Assembly (NCBI RefSeq): GCF_013282725.1
Contig: NZ_CP054043.1
Location: 2,294,001 to 2,358,000, forward strand
Source: Yersinia mollaretii ATCC 43969
GTDB taxonomy: Bacteria > Pseudomonadota > Gammaproteobacteria > Enterobacterales > Enterobacteriaceae
Direction of reading: 5' to 3'
DNA length: 64,000 nucleotides
Below, piece after piece: positions 8,550 through 20,800 of this stretch. Below the pieces are notes generated by a model. That model was not told where the DNA came from. It made no database searches and saw only the letters and a program-made list of their open reading frames with translations. The position numbers and the translations under genes were made by a program. Every line of letters starts with the position of its first letter. Position 1 is the stretch's first letter.

Positions 8550-9235
8550 TTCAGGCTATTGTTACCGATATTGAAGGCACCACCACGGATATCCGTTTTG
8601 TCCATCAAGTGCTATTCCCCTATGCGCGCGAACGGCTGACCCCTTTTTTGCTTGAACATCAACAGGATGACAATATTGCTGGGGCGCTGGCGGATTTGCG
8701 CCACGAACTGGCGCAGCCAGATGCTGATATTGAAACGTTGATTGCTGCTTTGCACCGTTTTATGGATGAAGATCGCAAATCCACCGCGCTGAAAGCCATC
8801 CAAGGCATCATCTGGCGCACCGGTTATCTGCAAGGGGATTTTCGCGGCCATCTCTATCCAGAAGTCGCTCAACAATTGGCGGATTGGCAACAGCAGGGGC
8901 TGGGGCTGTATGTCTACTCCTCCGGCTCGGTCGCGGCCCAGAAATTGCTGTTTGGTTACAGTGATGCGGGGGATTTACGCCCCCTGTTCAGCGGCTATTT
9001 TGATACCCATGTGGGGGCAAAACGCGAAATTGCCTCTTATCAGAATATTGCCAGCCAGTTAGCTCTCGCGCCGCAAGACTTGCTGTTTTTGTCTGATATC
9101 CGCCAAGAGCTGGATGCCGCACAACTTGCGGGCTGGCACACCTGCCAGTTAATTCGTGATCTCCCTGACAACGAGAGCCATCACCCCCAAGTAAACCGTT
9201 TCGATCAGATTGATTTAGCCAATTTTAAATCGTGA
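8546..9235 (+). CDS. mtnC: Enolase-phosphatase E1
   Basis: HAD-superfamily bifunctional enzyme that enolises and dephosphorylates 2,3-diketo-5-methylthiopentyl-1-phosphate to the acireductone. HAD motif I is the variant DIEGTTTDI at residues 8-16, motif II is in [12 protein letters not shown], and motif III/IV is in [13 protein letters not shown]. Length is 229 residues, standard for the family. Its start overlaps the mtnB stop and its end overlaps the upstream region of mtnD, so the three are one transcriptional unit. Confidence 0.96.
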   Translation: MIQAIVTDIEGTTTDIRFVHQVLFPYARERLTPFLLEHQQDDNIAGALADLRHELAQPDADIETLIAALHRFMDEDRKSTALKAIQGIIWRTGYLQGDFRGHLYPEVAQQLADWQQQGLGLYVYSSGSVAAQKLLFGYSDAGDLRPLFSGYFDTHVGAKREIASYQNIASQLALAPQDLLFLSDIRQELDAAQLAGWHTCQLIRDLPDNESHHPQVNRFDQIDLANFKS

Positions 9236-9252
9236 GCAGAGGATATAACAGC

Positions 9253-9795
9253 ATGAGCGGATTAACGATTTTCAGTGACCAACAGCCCGAGCAGCCGCTG
9301 TGGCAGAGCCGTGATGCGGACGAGATTCAGCAGCAATTGACGGCGATTGGCGTGCGCTTTGAGCGCTGGCAGGCGGATCGTGAGCTGGGTGAGAACCCAC
9401 AACCTGAAGCGGTTATTGCGGCGTATCAGCATGAAATTGACCGGCTGGTGGCTGAAAAAGGCTATCAGAGCTGGGATGTGATCAGTATGCGGCCCGACAA
9501 TGCGCAGCGCGAAGTTTTGCGGCAGAAATTTTTGTCCGAGCACACACACGGCGAAGATGAAGTACGCTTTTTCGTTGAGGGTTTCGGGCTATTTTGCTTG
9601 CATCTCAACGGCAAAATTTATCAAATTCTGTGTGAAAAGAATGATTTGCTGTCAGTGCCAGCGGATACCCGCCACTGGTTTGATATGGGATCAGCACCCA
9701 ATTTCACCGCGATCCGCGTGTTTGATAATCCAGAGGGCTGGGTGGCGAATTTCACCGGCGATAAGATCGCCGATGCCTATCCGCGTTTAGCATAA
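9253..9795 (+). CDS. mtnD: Acireductone dioxygenase
   Basis: Cupin-fold metal dioxygenase that converts the acireductone of methionine salvage to KMTB and formate with Fe2+ (or to an off-pathway product and CO with Ni2+). The metal ligands are seen in [14 protein letters not shown] and the later histidine in [10 protein letters not shown]. The start at 9253 (MSGLTIFSD) follows AGAGGAT at suitable spacing; an upstream GTG at 9232 overlapping mtnC is less likely. 180 residues. Last gene of mtnBCD, convergent with mtnA. Confidence 0.95.
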   Translation: MSGLTIFSDQQPEQPLWQSRDADEIQQQLTAIGVRFERWQADRELGENPQPEAVIAAYQHEIDRLVAEKGYQSWDVISMRPDNAQREVLRQKFLSEHTHGEDEVRFFVEGFGLFCLHLNGKIYQILCEKNDLLSVPADTRHWFDMGSAPNFTAIRVFDNPEGWVANFTGDKIADAYPRLA

Positions 9796-9812
9796 TAGAG
9801 ATAAAACCTATT

Positions 9813-9905
9813 TTATAGTCCGGAATCTGGCGGGGCGACAGCACCGATGGGCGCTCCGACGGCTCACGTCGTTACGACCGATTCGGAACATTTCCCCGCC
9901 TATCA
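9813..9905. repeat. Structured palindromic element between mtnD and mtnA
   Basis: A ~90-bp GC-rich element with outer arms GGCGGGG (from 9829) and CCCCGCC (to 9901). An inner hairpin CGACG-GCTCA-CGTCG sits inside, and CCGAT / ATTCGG segments flank it. It fills the gap between convergent mtnD and mtnA and may terminate both. It has no T-run, so it may instead be a mobile palindromic repeat. Confidence 0.5.
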
Positions 9906-9936
9906 GCCCTCTTATCAACCAGAGAGCAACATCTCG

Positions 9937-11007
9937 CTAGCGCTGAGGCTGGAAGAAGCCTGCGCCGACTTGCTCTGGCGTGATAACGCCGCTGTCTAAT
10001 ACCCAACCACTGATTAATGCTGCCGGAGTGACATCAAACGCCGGGTTGTACACGGAGGCACTTTCGGGTGCCCATTGGCAATGACCAAAACTCCCCGTCA
10101 CTCCCATCACTTCACTGGCGGCCCGCTGCTCAATGGGGATCGCCGCGCCATTAGGGCAAGCGGGATCATGGGTGGTGTGCGGGGCGGCAACATAGAAGGG
10201 AATGCGGTGGTAGTGGGCCAATACTGCCAGACTGTAGGTACCAATTTTATTTGCCACATCGCCATTGGCAGCAATGCGATCCGCGCCGACCCAGACAGCA
10301 TCCACTTTGCCTTGAGCCATCAGGCTGGCGGCCATCGAATCACAAATCAATTGATATGGAATGCCCAGTTCACCCAACTCCCAAGCGGTTAAGCGCCCAC
10401 CTTGTAATAGAGGCCGGGTTTCATCCACCCAGACTTGACGAATATTGCCTTGCTGATGTGCGCGCAGTAACACGCCGATAGCAGTGCCGATGCCTGCCGT
10501 CGCTAGCCCGCCCGTGTTGCAGTGGGTGAGTAGGTTGCTGCCCGGCTTAACCAATGCCGCACCATGCTGAGCAATGCGTTCGCACAATTCGCGATCCTCC
10601 TCCACCAGACGCAGTGCCTCGTAGGTCATGGCCTCGACCCAATTGGCCTGCAATAGCGCCTGCTGCATCCGTGCCAAATTATTCATCAAATTCACGGCAG
10701 TCGGGCGCGACTCCCGCAGCGCAATCAGTGCCTGCTCAAGCTGAGCCTGTGATAAGCCGCGCTGTGCCAACAAGGCCAGCAATAGACTGGCGGAGAGGCC
10801 AATAAGGGGCGCACCACGGACGCGCAGTGTTTGAATGTGCTCAATCAGCAATGCCACGCTATCCGCTGAAAGCCACTCCTGACGCTGTGGCAGTGCCTGC
10901 TGGTCTAGTATCCAAAGCTGGTTATCGACAATTTTTAAGCTGGTCGTTTGTAGAGTGATCGTTTGTCGAGTGATCGTAGGTAGCGTGGGCTTGTTAAACG
11001 TCTGCAT
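9937..11007 (-). CDS. mtnA: Methylthioribose-1-phosphate isomerase
   Basis: Isomerase of the eIF2B/MtnA fold that converts 5-methylthioribose-1-phosphate to the ribulose form. 356 residues. Visible signatures: [14 protein letters not shown] in the N-terminal half, [19 protein letters not shown] with the catalytic cysteine, and [20 protein letters not shown] with the catalytic aspartate. It is divergent from mtnK, the kinase making its substrate, and convergent with mtnBCD. A met-box array lies in the mtnA-mtnK intergenic region. Confidence 0.95.
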   Translation of the reverse strand: MQTFNKPTLPTITRQTITLQTTSLKIVDNQLWILDQQALPQRQEWLSADSVALLIEHIQTLRVRGAPLIGLSASLLLALLAQRGLSQAQLEQALIALRESRPTAVNLMNNLARMQQALLQANWVEAMTYEALRLVEEDRELCERIAQHGAALVKPGSNLLTHCNTGGLATAGIGTAIGVLLRAHQQGNIRQVWVDETRPLLQGGRLTAWELGELGIPYQLICDSMAASLMAQGKVDAVWVGADRIAANGDVANKIGTYSLAVLAHYHRIPFYVAAPHTTHDPACPNGAAIPIEQRAASEVMGVTGSFGHCQWAPESASVYNPAFDVTPAALISGWVLDSGVITPEQVGAGFFQPQR

Positions 11008-11068
11008 TGTCAGTTAAATCCATGTTGCGTTATTGCATCTGGTTTCTTATTCTGCCAACATGCCATAC

Positions 11069-11100
11069 GGATGTGTAGACGTCCATACTCTTTTACGTCT
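11069..11100. promoter_or_regulatory. Candidate MetJ operator between mtnA and mtnK
   Basis: Consecutive 8-mers GGATGTGT, AGACGTCC, ATACTCTT and TTACGTCT match the met box AGACGTCT at 5, 7, 4 and 6 of 8 positions. The site is 62 bp upstream of mtnA and 100 bp upstream of mtnK, suited to control both divergent genes. Confidence 0.62.
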
Positions 11101-11200
11101 AAATAAAAATTACTTTTACATTAATGCAGAATAATTTCACGGCTCAGCAAATGGTTGGCAGTGAGTGGATCAAAATCAGGATAGAACAAAGAGGTTGAAG

Positions 11201-12400
11201 ATGTCGCGCTACTATACATTTACTGCTGCGGATGCCGTTGAATACGCTCGTCAATTTGGTCAAGTGGCCGATCCGCTGACCCTAGTCACGGCAGATGAAA
11301 TTGGGGATGGTAACCTTAATCTGGTGTTTAAAATCCGTGATGCGGCGGGCATCAGTCGGGTGATTGTCAAACAGGCGCTACCTTATGTCCGCTGTGTTGG
11401 TGAATCTTGGCCGCTCACCTTGGATCGCGCCAGAATTGAGGCCGAAACCTTGCTGACACATAGCCAATTCTGCCCGCAACACACGGTCAATGTGCTGCAT
11501 CACGATGCGGAGCTGGCCGTGATGGTGCAGGAGGACTTATCTGACCATGAAATCTGGCGTAGTGAACTGATTCAGGGGAAATATTATCCGCAGGCGGCTT
11601 CGCAACTGGGCGAGTATCTGGCACAAACCCTATTCCATACCTCAGATTTTTATCAGTCTGCGCAAGCTAAAAAGGCGGCCGTAAGTCGCTATACCAATCC
11701 TGAACTGTGCCAAATCACCGAAGATCTGTTCTTTACTGACCCCTATATTGACCATGAGCGCAATAATTTCGACCCAGCGCTCTTACCGGATGTGTTGGCG
11801 TTGCGGCAGGATAATGGACTCAAGCTGGCAGTGGCGTCGCTAAAACATCGCTTCCTGAGTAAAGCTGAGGCACTGCTGCATGGTGATATTCACAGCGGTT
11901 CTATTTTTGTCGCTGATGGTCGATTGAAAGCCATTGATGCTGAATTTGGTTTCTATGGTCCCATCGGGTTTGATATCGGTACGGCGTTGGGGAACTTACT
12001 GCTGAATTATTGTGGTTTACCCGGGCTGGCTGGACCTCGTGATGCGGCGGCAGGGCGTGAGCAGCGGCTGAAGGATATCCACCTGATTTGGCAAACATTT
12101 TCTCATCGCTTTGTGGCGTTAAGTCAGGAAAAAACGCAGGATTCATCTCTGGCGACAGAGGGGTACGCACAACAGTTTCTACAACAGGTTTGGGTTGATG
12201 CGGTTGGTTATTGCGGCAGTGAGTTGATTCGCCGCACCATTGGTTTGGCGCATGTGGCGGATTTGGATAGCATCACTGATGATGAGATGCGCAGATCATG
12301 CCAACGCCATGCATTAAGTCTGGGGTCTACCCTGATATTAGCGGCACCCCATATTGGCAGCATTGATGATCTAGTGGCTCGCATTCGGCAAAATGGATGA
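11201..12400 (+). CDS. mtnK: 5-Methylthioribose kinase
   Basis: Kinase of the aminoglycoside-phosphotransferase fold that phosphorylates methylthioribose, the entry reaction of the salvage pathway. 399 residues. The catalytic loop is [11 protein letters not shown] (about residue 227 onward) and the metal-binding segment is [17 protein letters not shown]. The start at 11201 ([13 protein letters not shown]) follows GAGGTTGAAG; an open frame extends 12 codons upstream. It is divergent from mtnA and followed by a strong terminator. Confidence 0.95.
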   Translation: MSRYYTFTAADAVEYARQFGQVADPLTLVTADEIGDGNLNLVFKIRDAAGISRVIVKQALPYVRCVGESWPLTLDRARIEAETLLTHSQFCPQHTVNVLHHDAELAVMVQEDLSDHEIWRSELIQGKYYPQAASQLGEYLAQTLFHTSDFYQSAQAKKAAVSRYTNPELCQITEDLFFTDPYIDHERNNFDPALLPDVLALRQDNGLKLAVASLKHRFLSKAEALLHGDIHSGSIFVADGRLKAIDAEFGFYGPIGFDIGTALGNLLLNYCGLPGLAGPRDAAAGREQRLKDIHLIWQTFSHRFVALSQEKTQDSSLATEGYAQQFLQQVWVDAVGYCGSELIRRTIGLAHVADLDSITDDEMRRSCQRHALSLGSTLILAAPHIGSIDDLVARIRQNG

Positions 12401-12446
12401 TCAAACCTTTTTGCTCACTGAGCAAGAGAGCCTTTGGTGCATCGTG

Positions 12447-12480
12447 AAACCTGCAAATTAATGCAGGTTTTTTATTTATT
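12447..12480 (+). terminator. Rho-independent terminator of mtnK
   Basis: AAACCTGCA - six-base loop - TGCAGGTTT followed by a T-rich tail (TTTATTTATT). It separates the salvage cluster from the accessory TPS operon. Confidence 0.88.
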
Positions 12481-12916
12481 ATTGACTATCTATTTTTATG
12501 TGAATATTGATATACCACTGACTCGCCTTGTTAGTATTATTTTTCTCACCTTTCTTTTTTATATAACTTTTTAATATATAAATCTGAGTCGATACTATTA
12601 TTGCGGAGGCGTGTTTTTTTATAAACCCCTATTATTCATTGTGTTATATGGTTATTTTTGTAATTAATATCAAAAAAACAGTTGTGAAATTATTTTTTAT
12701 AACAACTTACTATTATTTAATGTTATTGATTTCTCTTTTATCTTAAATAACTATTTGTGATAAATATGATTGATATATTAGTCTGCCATATTAAAGAGTA
12801 CGTTTATTTCCATGAGGAAAAATTGGTAATGTATTATTTTGATGCTTATTTTATTCAATAATTCTATCAATCGCCAATTGAAAGCGGTTAACCGCTCGGG
12901 CCAGCATTAAATAATA
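12481..12916. promoter_or_regulatory. AT-rich leader of the TPS/glucosyltransferase operon
   Basis: About 430 bp of very AT-rich DNA (mostly A/T runs such as TTTTTTATATAAC) with no credible ORF, in sharp contrast with both flanks. Such leaders in enterobacteria are typical H-NS targets and mark horizontally acquired adhesin loci. A perfect palindrome, AGCGGTTAACCGCT, lies at its downstream end. I could not assign a clear -35/-10 pair. Confidence 0.5.
12883..12896. promoter_or_regulatory. 14-bp perfect palindrome upstream of tpsB
   Basis: AGCGGTTAACCGCT is fully symmetric, GC-rich amid AT-rich DNA, and 78 bp before the preferred tpsB start. A TTGAAA overlaps its left edge. A regulator-binding site is plausible but unidentified. 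Confidence 0.4.
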
Positions 12917-12973
12917 ATGATTGTTATTGTTTTAGTTGGTGTCACTCCTATTATTCTACGTGGGCGTATTTGT

Positions 12974-14794
12974 ATGCGATGTTTTTATTACTCCGCAAAT
13001 TTATGTCGTCATCAATTAGTTAAGCTTTGCATAATACTATTTCTTGTTTTTTTTTGTTCATCACTCATTTCAGCACCACCCGTAAGACCTGTGCCTAATG
13101 CGGGAACTATTGGCAATGAAATACGGCAAACCACGATAGAGCCACTGCTTGCACCACAGGCGGCAGATATTGAAGTACCGCCATTACTTGTACCCTCGCC
13201 ACCAAATAACCGTATTGCGTTGGCACAAATTACGCTACGTGAGGTTAGATTAGAGGGAGATACACTATTATTGTATTCTTCCGGCTCAGACCGTTCTGGG
13301 AGTAATAAAAATCTGCAAGCAGTGATTGCCCCTTGGCTAGGCCAGTCATTAACCTTTTCTGATTTACAAACCATGGTATCGGCAATAACCGGTTTTTATC
13401 GGCAGCAAGGATGGATAGCGGCTCAGGCAATATTACCGCCGCAAACTGTTCATCACGGCACCGTTGTGGTGCGTGTTATTGCTGGCCAACTCGATAAACC
13501 AGAAGTGAATAATCAGAGCCGCTTGAATACGCAATTTGCTACCGCTGTCATTGAAAGTAATAGTTGTATTAAACATGTCGGGATCTTTGGTGAAAAAGAG
13601 TGTGCAGCCTCACCCGCAGAATTATCCCGTCTTGAACGGACCGCATTGATTCTGAATGAAATACCGGGTGTCGAGGCATCTCTGGCATTAAAACCAGGAA
13701 CGAAATCGGGCACCACGCGAATTTATGCCGATATTAAACCAGCCCCAATAGCCATGGGTTATCTCGGTCTGGACAATCAGGGTAATGACTACTCTGGTCA
13801 TAATCGGCTATTAGCCGGCGGTGCAATCAATAATATAACGGGCTGGGGTGATCAACTACGCACAGACTTAATTCTATCCAGCTCGACTGATGTTTTTAGT
13901 GGGCAGTTTGATTATAACTTTCCTATTAATAATTATGGTAGCCGAGCGGCACTTGATTATAGTCATTTAAATTATACCTTGACCGGACCGTTCGAGCCTT
14001 TGGATGCACATGGTTACTCCGATACTTGGGGAGTTAACTTACGTCATCCGTGGATACGTGATTCAGCGGCAAGGATTGATGCGAATGCCGGTTATTATAA
14101 TGCGAGGATGCGTGATTCACTGAATATGATACCCGAACAAAAACGTCATCTTAATGCGGGCGAGTTGGGTATTGGGGGAACATTTAGCGCATTACCCCGT
14201 GGACTTAGCCATTTCAATTTACTGGGCACGTCGGGTCATCTTTCACTGGATGACGAATTTAGCCAAAGCATAGACTCTGTGACGGGAGTCAGCGGCACCT
14301 TTGCCCGTTTTAATTATCGCGCGGGCCATGATCAGAGTTTTGATACTACGGCTCTCTCTTCAACTTTCTCATTTTTCAACCAATTTACCGGTCAAATGGC
14401 CAGTAAGAATTTGGATAGCTCACAAAAACTGTTACTGGGTGGGCCATTGGCAGTTCGTGCTTATGGTATTGGCGAGGGGGCGGTGGATAAAGGCACGGTG
14501 TTTACCACTGAATTGCGTGCGCGTTGGCAACCCCCCTTTCCTGCATGGGCTGGCGTGGGGAATCAAATCACAATTGCAGGATTCTTTGATCAGGGATGGG
14601 GGGCTTATTATCGCCAGCCAATCGCGAATGTGTCTGGAAATAACATCAATTTATCGGGTTTTGGTGCCTATATTACTTTCGCCCGTCCGGCAGATTACGC
14701 CCTAAATCTGACTTGGGCACACCGAACCGGTCAGGCCGTGGCGAGTAATCCGGATAACGATCAGCTTTGGCTTAGCGCTTACAAGATGTTTTAG
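12974..14794 (+). CDS. TpsB outer-membrane transporter (HMW1B/FhaC-like)
   Basis: Two-partner secretion pore (Omp85-TpsB) expected to export the TpsA encoded next. 606 residues from the preferred start. It has a basic N-terminus and hydrophobic signal segment (LVKLCIILFLVFFCSSLISA), then periplasmic POTRA domains from about residue 80. These include VRLEGDTLLLY and GWIAAQAILPPQTVHHGTVV. A ShlB/FhaC beta-barrel with alternating strands follows, carrying the conserved loop-6 motif LGGPLAVRAYGIGEG, and the protein ends in a terminal phenylalanine (YKMF). An earlier ATG at 12917 would add 19 hydrophobic residues and no better ribosome site; neither start has a strong Shine-Dalgarno. 39 bp separates it from tpsA, so the two are one operon. 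The VRAY form of the motif fits the HMW1B branch. Confidence 0.9.
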   Translation: MRCFYYSANLCRHQLVKLCIILFLVFFCSSLISAPPVRPVPNAGTIGNEIRQTTIEPLLAPQAADIEVPPLLVPSPPNNRIALAQITLREVRLEGDTLLLYSSGSDRSGSNKNLQAVIAPWLGQSLTFSDLQTMVSAITGFYRQQGWIAAQAILPPQTVHHGTVVVRVIAGQLDKPEVNNQSRLNTQFATAVIESNSCIKHVGIFGEKECAASPAELSRLERTALILNEIPGVEASLALKPGTKSGTTRIYADIKPAPIAMGYLGLDNQGNDYSGHNRLLAGGAINNITGWGDQLRTDLILSSSTDVFSGQFDYNFPINNYGSRAALDYSHLNYTLTGPFEPLDAHGYSDTWGVNLRHPWIRDSAARIDANAGYYNARMRDSLNMIPEQKRHLNAGELGIGGTFSALPRGLSHFNLLGTSGHLSLDDEFSQSIDSVTGVSGTFARFNYRAGHDQSFDTTALSSTFSFFNQFTGQMASKNLDSSQKLLLGGPLAVRAYGIGEGAVDKGTVFTTELRARWQPPFPAWAGVGNQITIAGFFDQGWGAYYRQPIANVSGNNINLSGFGAYITFARPADYALNLTWAHRTGQAVASNPDNDQLWLSAYKMF

Positions 14795-14833
14795 CGCTTA
14801 TTGGCCGATCGGCTGATTTAAGGGATATAAACA

Positions 14834-17800
14834 ATGAACAGTAAATTATACAAACATATTTTCTGTCGTCGTTTGGGATGTTTAGTGGCTGTTAGCGAAT
14901 TTGCGCGATCTTATGGTCAATCGTTTTCGTCTATGGGCGGGGCTTTAATTAAAGATAATCATCCTAGAGCCGGAATATTAAGTCGATTGGTGGTCATGGT
15001 GGGATTAGCGCTGGGCACATTGCCCTCGCGGATATTGGCGAATCCCTCACTGCCCGTTAACGGCAATATTGTGGTTGGTCAAGGCAGTTTGAATGTGGAT
15101 AACACCACGCTAACCGTGACCCAGCAAACGGATAAATTGGCGATTAATTGGGGGAGTTATGACATTGCGCAGGGGCACACGGTTATTTATCAGCAGCCGG
15201 GGAGCCAAAGTATCGCGCTAAACCGAGTGTTGGGCAGCAATGGGTCACAAATCAATGGCAGCCTCAAGGCGAATGGTCAGATTTTTCTGCTCAATCCGAA
15301 TGGCGTGCTGTTCGGGAAAGGGGCAGAAGTGAATGTTGGCGGGCTGCTGGCTAGCACTAAGTCAATGTCTGATAAAGATTTTATCAATGGCCGATATAGG
15401 CTAAAGAGCCGTAAGCACGAAGGCAGCATCATTAATCAGGCCAACTTAAGTGTCACTCCGGGTGGTTATATCGCGCTGGTGGGGCAGCAAGTGGATAACC
15501 AATATTCCGGCATCATTGAAACCCCACAGGGGAAAACGATGCTGCTGGCCGGGCGCAGTGTCACGCTGGATCTAGATGAAGGTCGCTTGCTCGGGGTACA
15601 AATTCAGGGGGAACAGGTGATTACCCTGTTACAAAATGGTGGGCTGATTAAAGCTGATGGTGGGGTGATTCAGCTAACCGCACGGGGCAAAGATGCGCTA
15701 ATGAATACGGTGATTGATAACTCAGGTATTTTGCAAGCCCGTGGATTGACTCAAAAGAATGGGGTTATTCATCTAGACGGTGGCACCGATGGGGTTATAA
15801 GCCATAGAGGGGCGGCAGATGTCAGTAACCCACAGGGAGGTGGGGGGCGGGCGATTCTGGAAGGGGAACATATTCATTTGGTTGCCGGGAGTAAAATTGA
15901 TGCCCATGGATCGGAAGGAGGGGGGGCTGTCTTTGTTGGCGGGGGCTGGCAGGGTAAAAATAACCAGATAAGAAATGCCGATTCAGTCGTAATGGAGAAT
16001 GGTGCAAGTATTGATGCCTCCGCATCGCGTCAAGGGGATGGCGGAACTGTTGTATTGTGGTCTGAGCGTTACACCCATTTTAAGGGGGATATTCATGCCA
16101 GTGGTGGCCCACAGTCAGGGCGTGGTGGGCAGGTTGAAACCTCCAGTGCGAAGCTATTAACGGCTTTTGGTCGAGTTGATGTTATCGCCAATCGGGGGAT
16201 CAAGGGGCATTGGTTACTTGATCCGGCTGAGGTCACGATTGTTGATAGTGGTGCTGAGACCGGTACATCGATTCAGGTCGGTGATATACCTGCTGAATAT
16301 ACGTCAAATGCGCAGGTTTTTACCCCGACAGCCAATATGTCTCAAATATTGAATAGCAGCATCAATTCCCATCTTGATGGGGGGGCAAATGTGACTATTA
16401 TGACCAGTAATAGTCAACTGAATAACAATTGCCAAGGGTGCAATATCACTCTGCGGGCCGATATCAATAAAAAGGCTGGAACTGATGTTACGCTAACATT
16501 ATATGCGGATGGTAATATTAATGTTGAGAATAATATTACCTCTGATACGGGAAAGTTAAATTTAAATCTATTGGCGGGCAATTCTAAAGAAGACTCCATG
16601 ATTACATTAAATAATAGTGTCCTGTTATTAAATGGAGGAGATCTGGTTGCCAGACATGCGGGTAAAAATAACAAGACACATATCGCCATTATAGGGGGGC
16701 AGCATAGTGTCAGCAATCTGACTCTGGAAGGGAATGCGGGAATGACATCACAGGTGGGGGTCAATCTCAGCAATGCTGCTAATATCAGTGCCGCTGGTGA
16801 GGTTCATATCTCTGGGGAGAGTAGCAATATTAATGGGCAAGGGGGGCGTGGGATAGAGATAACCGATAATTCATCGATAATCGGCTCAGGAAATATGACC
16901 TTCACGATGAATTCCAACGCTAAGAGTGCATGGATGGGCTCATTCACTAATGTAACTATTGCCGGTGATAAAGAGGTTAAAATTGAGGCTAATGGCACCG
17001 CATTGGGTGGGGTTTCATTGAATAACAGCACGATAACCGCTAAATCAGGCGACCTTTCTATTCATTTACAGGGCGAGGTTCTCACTGCAACGAATCAAGG
17101 TATTTATCTCAACGGTTCGCAGGTCAGTGGGCAGAGTGTTAGCCTTGAAAGCCGTGTTACGGGCGCGGATGGTATCTTATTAAATGGCAGTCATATTAAT
17201 GCCACCTCCGGCAATATTAATGCCAATGCAACAACAACCCATAAGGGGATTGGAATTTCAGGTAATAGTACTCTGCGCGCGAGTGGCAATATTGCTCTCA
17301 ACGGTAAGACAACCGCGATTGCCGCAGGGGCTGATGGAATCAAGATCAGAGGGAGTTCGACGAGTAATGTGAACATGACCGCTGAGGGCGATATTTCGAT
17401 GGTAGGGCAGAATTCAGGGCAAGAAGTCGGCACCAGTTTGGTGGTCGACTATGCCAATATAGAGAGCCGTGCCGGTGATTTTAATGTCAATATGAGTGGC
17501 ACCAAAAACGGCAGCTTTACTAACACAAATATCAGCGCTAACACGATCTCACTGAATGGTAATATCACTGATTCTGACGGTTTAGTGATGACTCATACTA
17601 ACCTTACGGCTAAAGCGGGTGATATTAAAACGAATTTGACCTCTCCGACGACCGGCTTCTTATTCAAAGGTAATGGTGGGATGACGGCGAGCCAGAATAT
17701 CACTCTGGTGGGAAATAGTATCTCTGGGACCAATGCCAATATAACGGGTAATTTTGATGCGGTAAAAATCAATGGCACTTCAGCGAATAATAGGATGAAT

Positions 17801-20800
17801 ATTTCTGCTGGAAATAATATATCAATCATATCGTACAATAATGGCTCTGCATCAGGCACTAACACCTATGTTGAGAATGCCAATATTGTGGCTAATAAGG
17901 GTGCCTTTACCTCAAAGACCAGCGGGCTTAAAAGTGCATCCTTTAAAGGCGTTAATATTACGGCGAGTGACATTGATATTATTTCTGATATCACTGGCTC
18001 CGGTGGTGTCATATTGGATAATGCCAACATAACAGCCGCAGTGGGTGATATTAATATCAACACCATTGTCACCCAAGCAAGCAGTAAAGGGATCTGGATT
18101 AAGTCAAACTCAACATTAAGCTCTAACCGAGATATGACATTGAATGGGGTATCCCGTGGTGCTAATGAAGGAATTATTATTCAGGGGCTTTCAGAGAGTT
18201 CACGGAATACGCTCTCCGCTCAAGGGAATATTACCCTTACAGGTAAAAATAGTCGTGGTGCGGGTCAACGTTCATCGATCAACTTAGGGAATGTTAGCCT
18301 GATATCAACCGGAAAAAATATTGATATCAATGGCTCATCCACCAGCACGGGGGATGTTAACTTTACCAATGTCGAGCTTAATGCCACTGCGGGTAACGTG
18401 ACGGTTTATGCTGAGACAATGACCGCTTTAACCTCTTCCGCCAGTTCAGTTTTCAGCATGGGTGATAATAACAGTATAAAAGCCAAAAGCGGGTCGCTGA
18501 TGGGTAAAGCGTTGAATACGACACAGGGCGTGGGCATTATTTTTAGAGCCAATAACAGCTTATCTGTTGAAGGGAATATCGCTTTTCGCGGTGAAACAGA
18601 AGGCACCAGTGCGGCACGTAACGGCATCACTTTTTATGGCACGAATACATTGGATGTGGCGAAAGGGAGCCAATTATCTCTCCTCGGTGAAAATAGTGGT
18701 GCTCAAGATACCTCTGGCGGAAATGGCATAGCTTATGTCAGCCCTAAAAAATTAACGATCAATAACCATGGCTCCTTAAAAATGGAGGGGCGTTCAACCA
18801 GCGGGGCGGGGATTAATTTCCCTACCAGCAATAACACCCTGATACTCAATGGCGACGGTGACACCCTGATCAAAGGCAGCAGTGTGACTGGCACAGGAGT
18901 CTCTCTCTCTGGCGTGGTTAACAATAGTACTGGCCCCGTCACCCTTGAAGGCACCAGTACCGAAGATATTGGGTTCCGCCTTTTCAGTGCAGAGCATCAA
19001 ATTAACCGGATTAATGTGACGGGCAGTTCGACGCAGGCCGAGGGTTTGATCATTAGCGGGAATACCACCATCACCGACACCACTCTCACCGGCAAGTCGA
19101 TCAATGGCAGTGGGGTGAAGATTGATTCATTGTCAGGCTCCAATGTAGTGACCCATGGCACTTTGGATAATGCCACGCTCAATGGCACAAGTACCCATGG
19201 TAAAGGGGTGGAGATAACCAGCAGTATCAACGGCATTAACCACAGCACCATTAACGGAATGACCGATGGATCGGGCTATGGCATTGATATTGGAGAGGGT
19301 TTAAGTGTGACAGGCACCAGCGAGGCAGATTTATTGATGCTGCAAGGCGTGGCGATAATCGAAGCCGGTACTGGGATAAAAATAAATGGCGATAACGACT
19401 TAAGCAATACCAGCTTAAACGGATCGGCGGTTGACGGTATTGCGCTGGATATCATCGGCCCACTGAGTAATAGCAGCAACACGGCATTAAACGGCACCGC
19501 GTCCGGTGCGGGTATGGGGGCTTATGTTAATGGATCACTCAGTGAGAGTGTTGTCAATGGGACTTCCGCCAGCGGTATCGGCGTGCAACTCCATGGCAAG
19601 GTAGGCAGTAGCCGTATCAAGGGGATCTCGACCCATGGCAGTGGGGTGAAAATCGATGGTGAGAGTGTGCTCAGTAACACCACACTGACAGGCAGCAGCA
19701 CTGACGGCAGAGGGGTTGAGATCTCCGCCAATCTGAATGGCAGTCAAAGCAGTGTGGTGCAAGGGACGACAGCCAATGACGTGGGGGTGACTATCGAGAG
19801 AGATACCACCCTCATTGGCGGCGGTTTGGATGACCTGTTGGTGATTAACGGGATTGCGGCTGGCTCGAACGGTAGCGGTGTGACTTTGGGGGGCAATAAT
19901 ACCCTCGATAACACCTCGCTAGCGGGCGAAGCGATCAGCGGTATGGGGATTGATATCACCGGCCCGCTCGTGAATAGCAACAGTTCTGTCGGCGGTAAGG
20001 CCACGACAGGGGTGGGGGTGCAACTGGATGGGGCGGTCAGCGACGGCGCATTCGATGGCACTTCCGCTGAGGGGAGCGGCATCAAAGTGCAAGGCGGCAC
20101 CACGCTGGATAACGTCACCCTCAATGGCAACAGTGCTGATGGTAAAGGGGTCGATATCGCCGCTGATCTGACCGGCAGCAGGGGCAGCTCCGTGCAGGGA
20201 GTGACACTGAATGGGACGGGCATTGCTGTCAGCGAAGATCCCGACCTTACGGGCGGTGCCGCCGATGACCTGCTGGTGATCAGTGGCGATGCCCGTGGTG
20301 AGAAAGGTACGGGGTTGATATTAGCGGGCAACAATACCCTTGATAATACCTCGCTGGTGGGCAATGCCATTGGCGGCATTGGTTTCGATATCACCGCCCC
20401 GCTGGTGAGTAGCAACAGCACGGTTGAGGGGCACGCCAAACAGGGTGATGGGGTGCAGTTGAACGGCGCGCTCAGCGGTGGCACCTTCAATGGGACGTCG
20501 GCCATGGGGCGCGGTATCAAAGTGAAAGGCAGCACCATGCTGGATAATGTCACCCTCAATGGCAGCAGTACGGACGGCAAGGGGGTTCATATCACCGCTG
20601 ATCTTACTGGCAGTGAGGGCAGTGCGGTGCTGGGGATGACCGTGAATGGGACGGGCGTGGCGGTCAGCCGAGATCCTGACCTGACGGGCGGCGGGTCTGA
20701 TGATCTGCTGGTGATCAGCGGCGATGCTCGCGGTGATAAAGGCACGGGGCTGATATTGGCGGGCAACAATACACTTGAAAATACCTCGCTGTCGGGTCAT

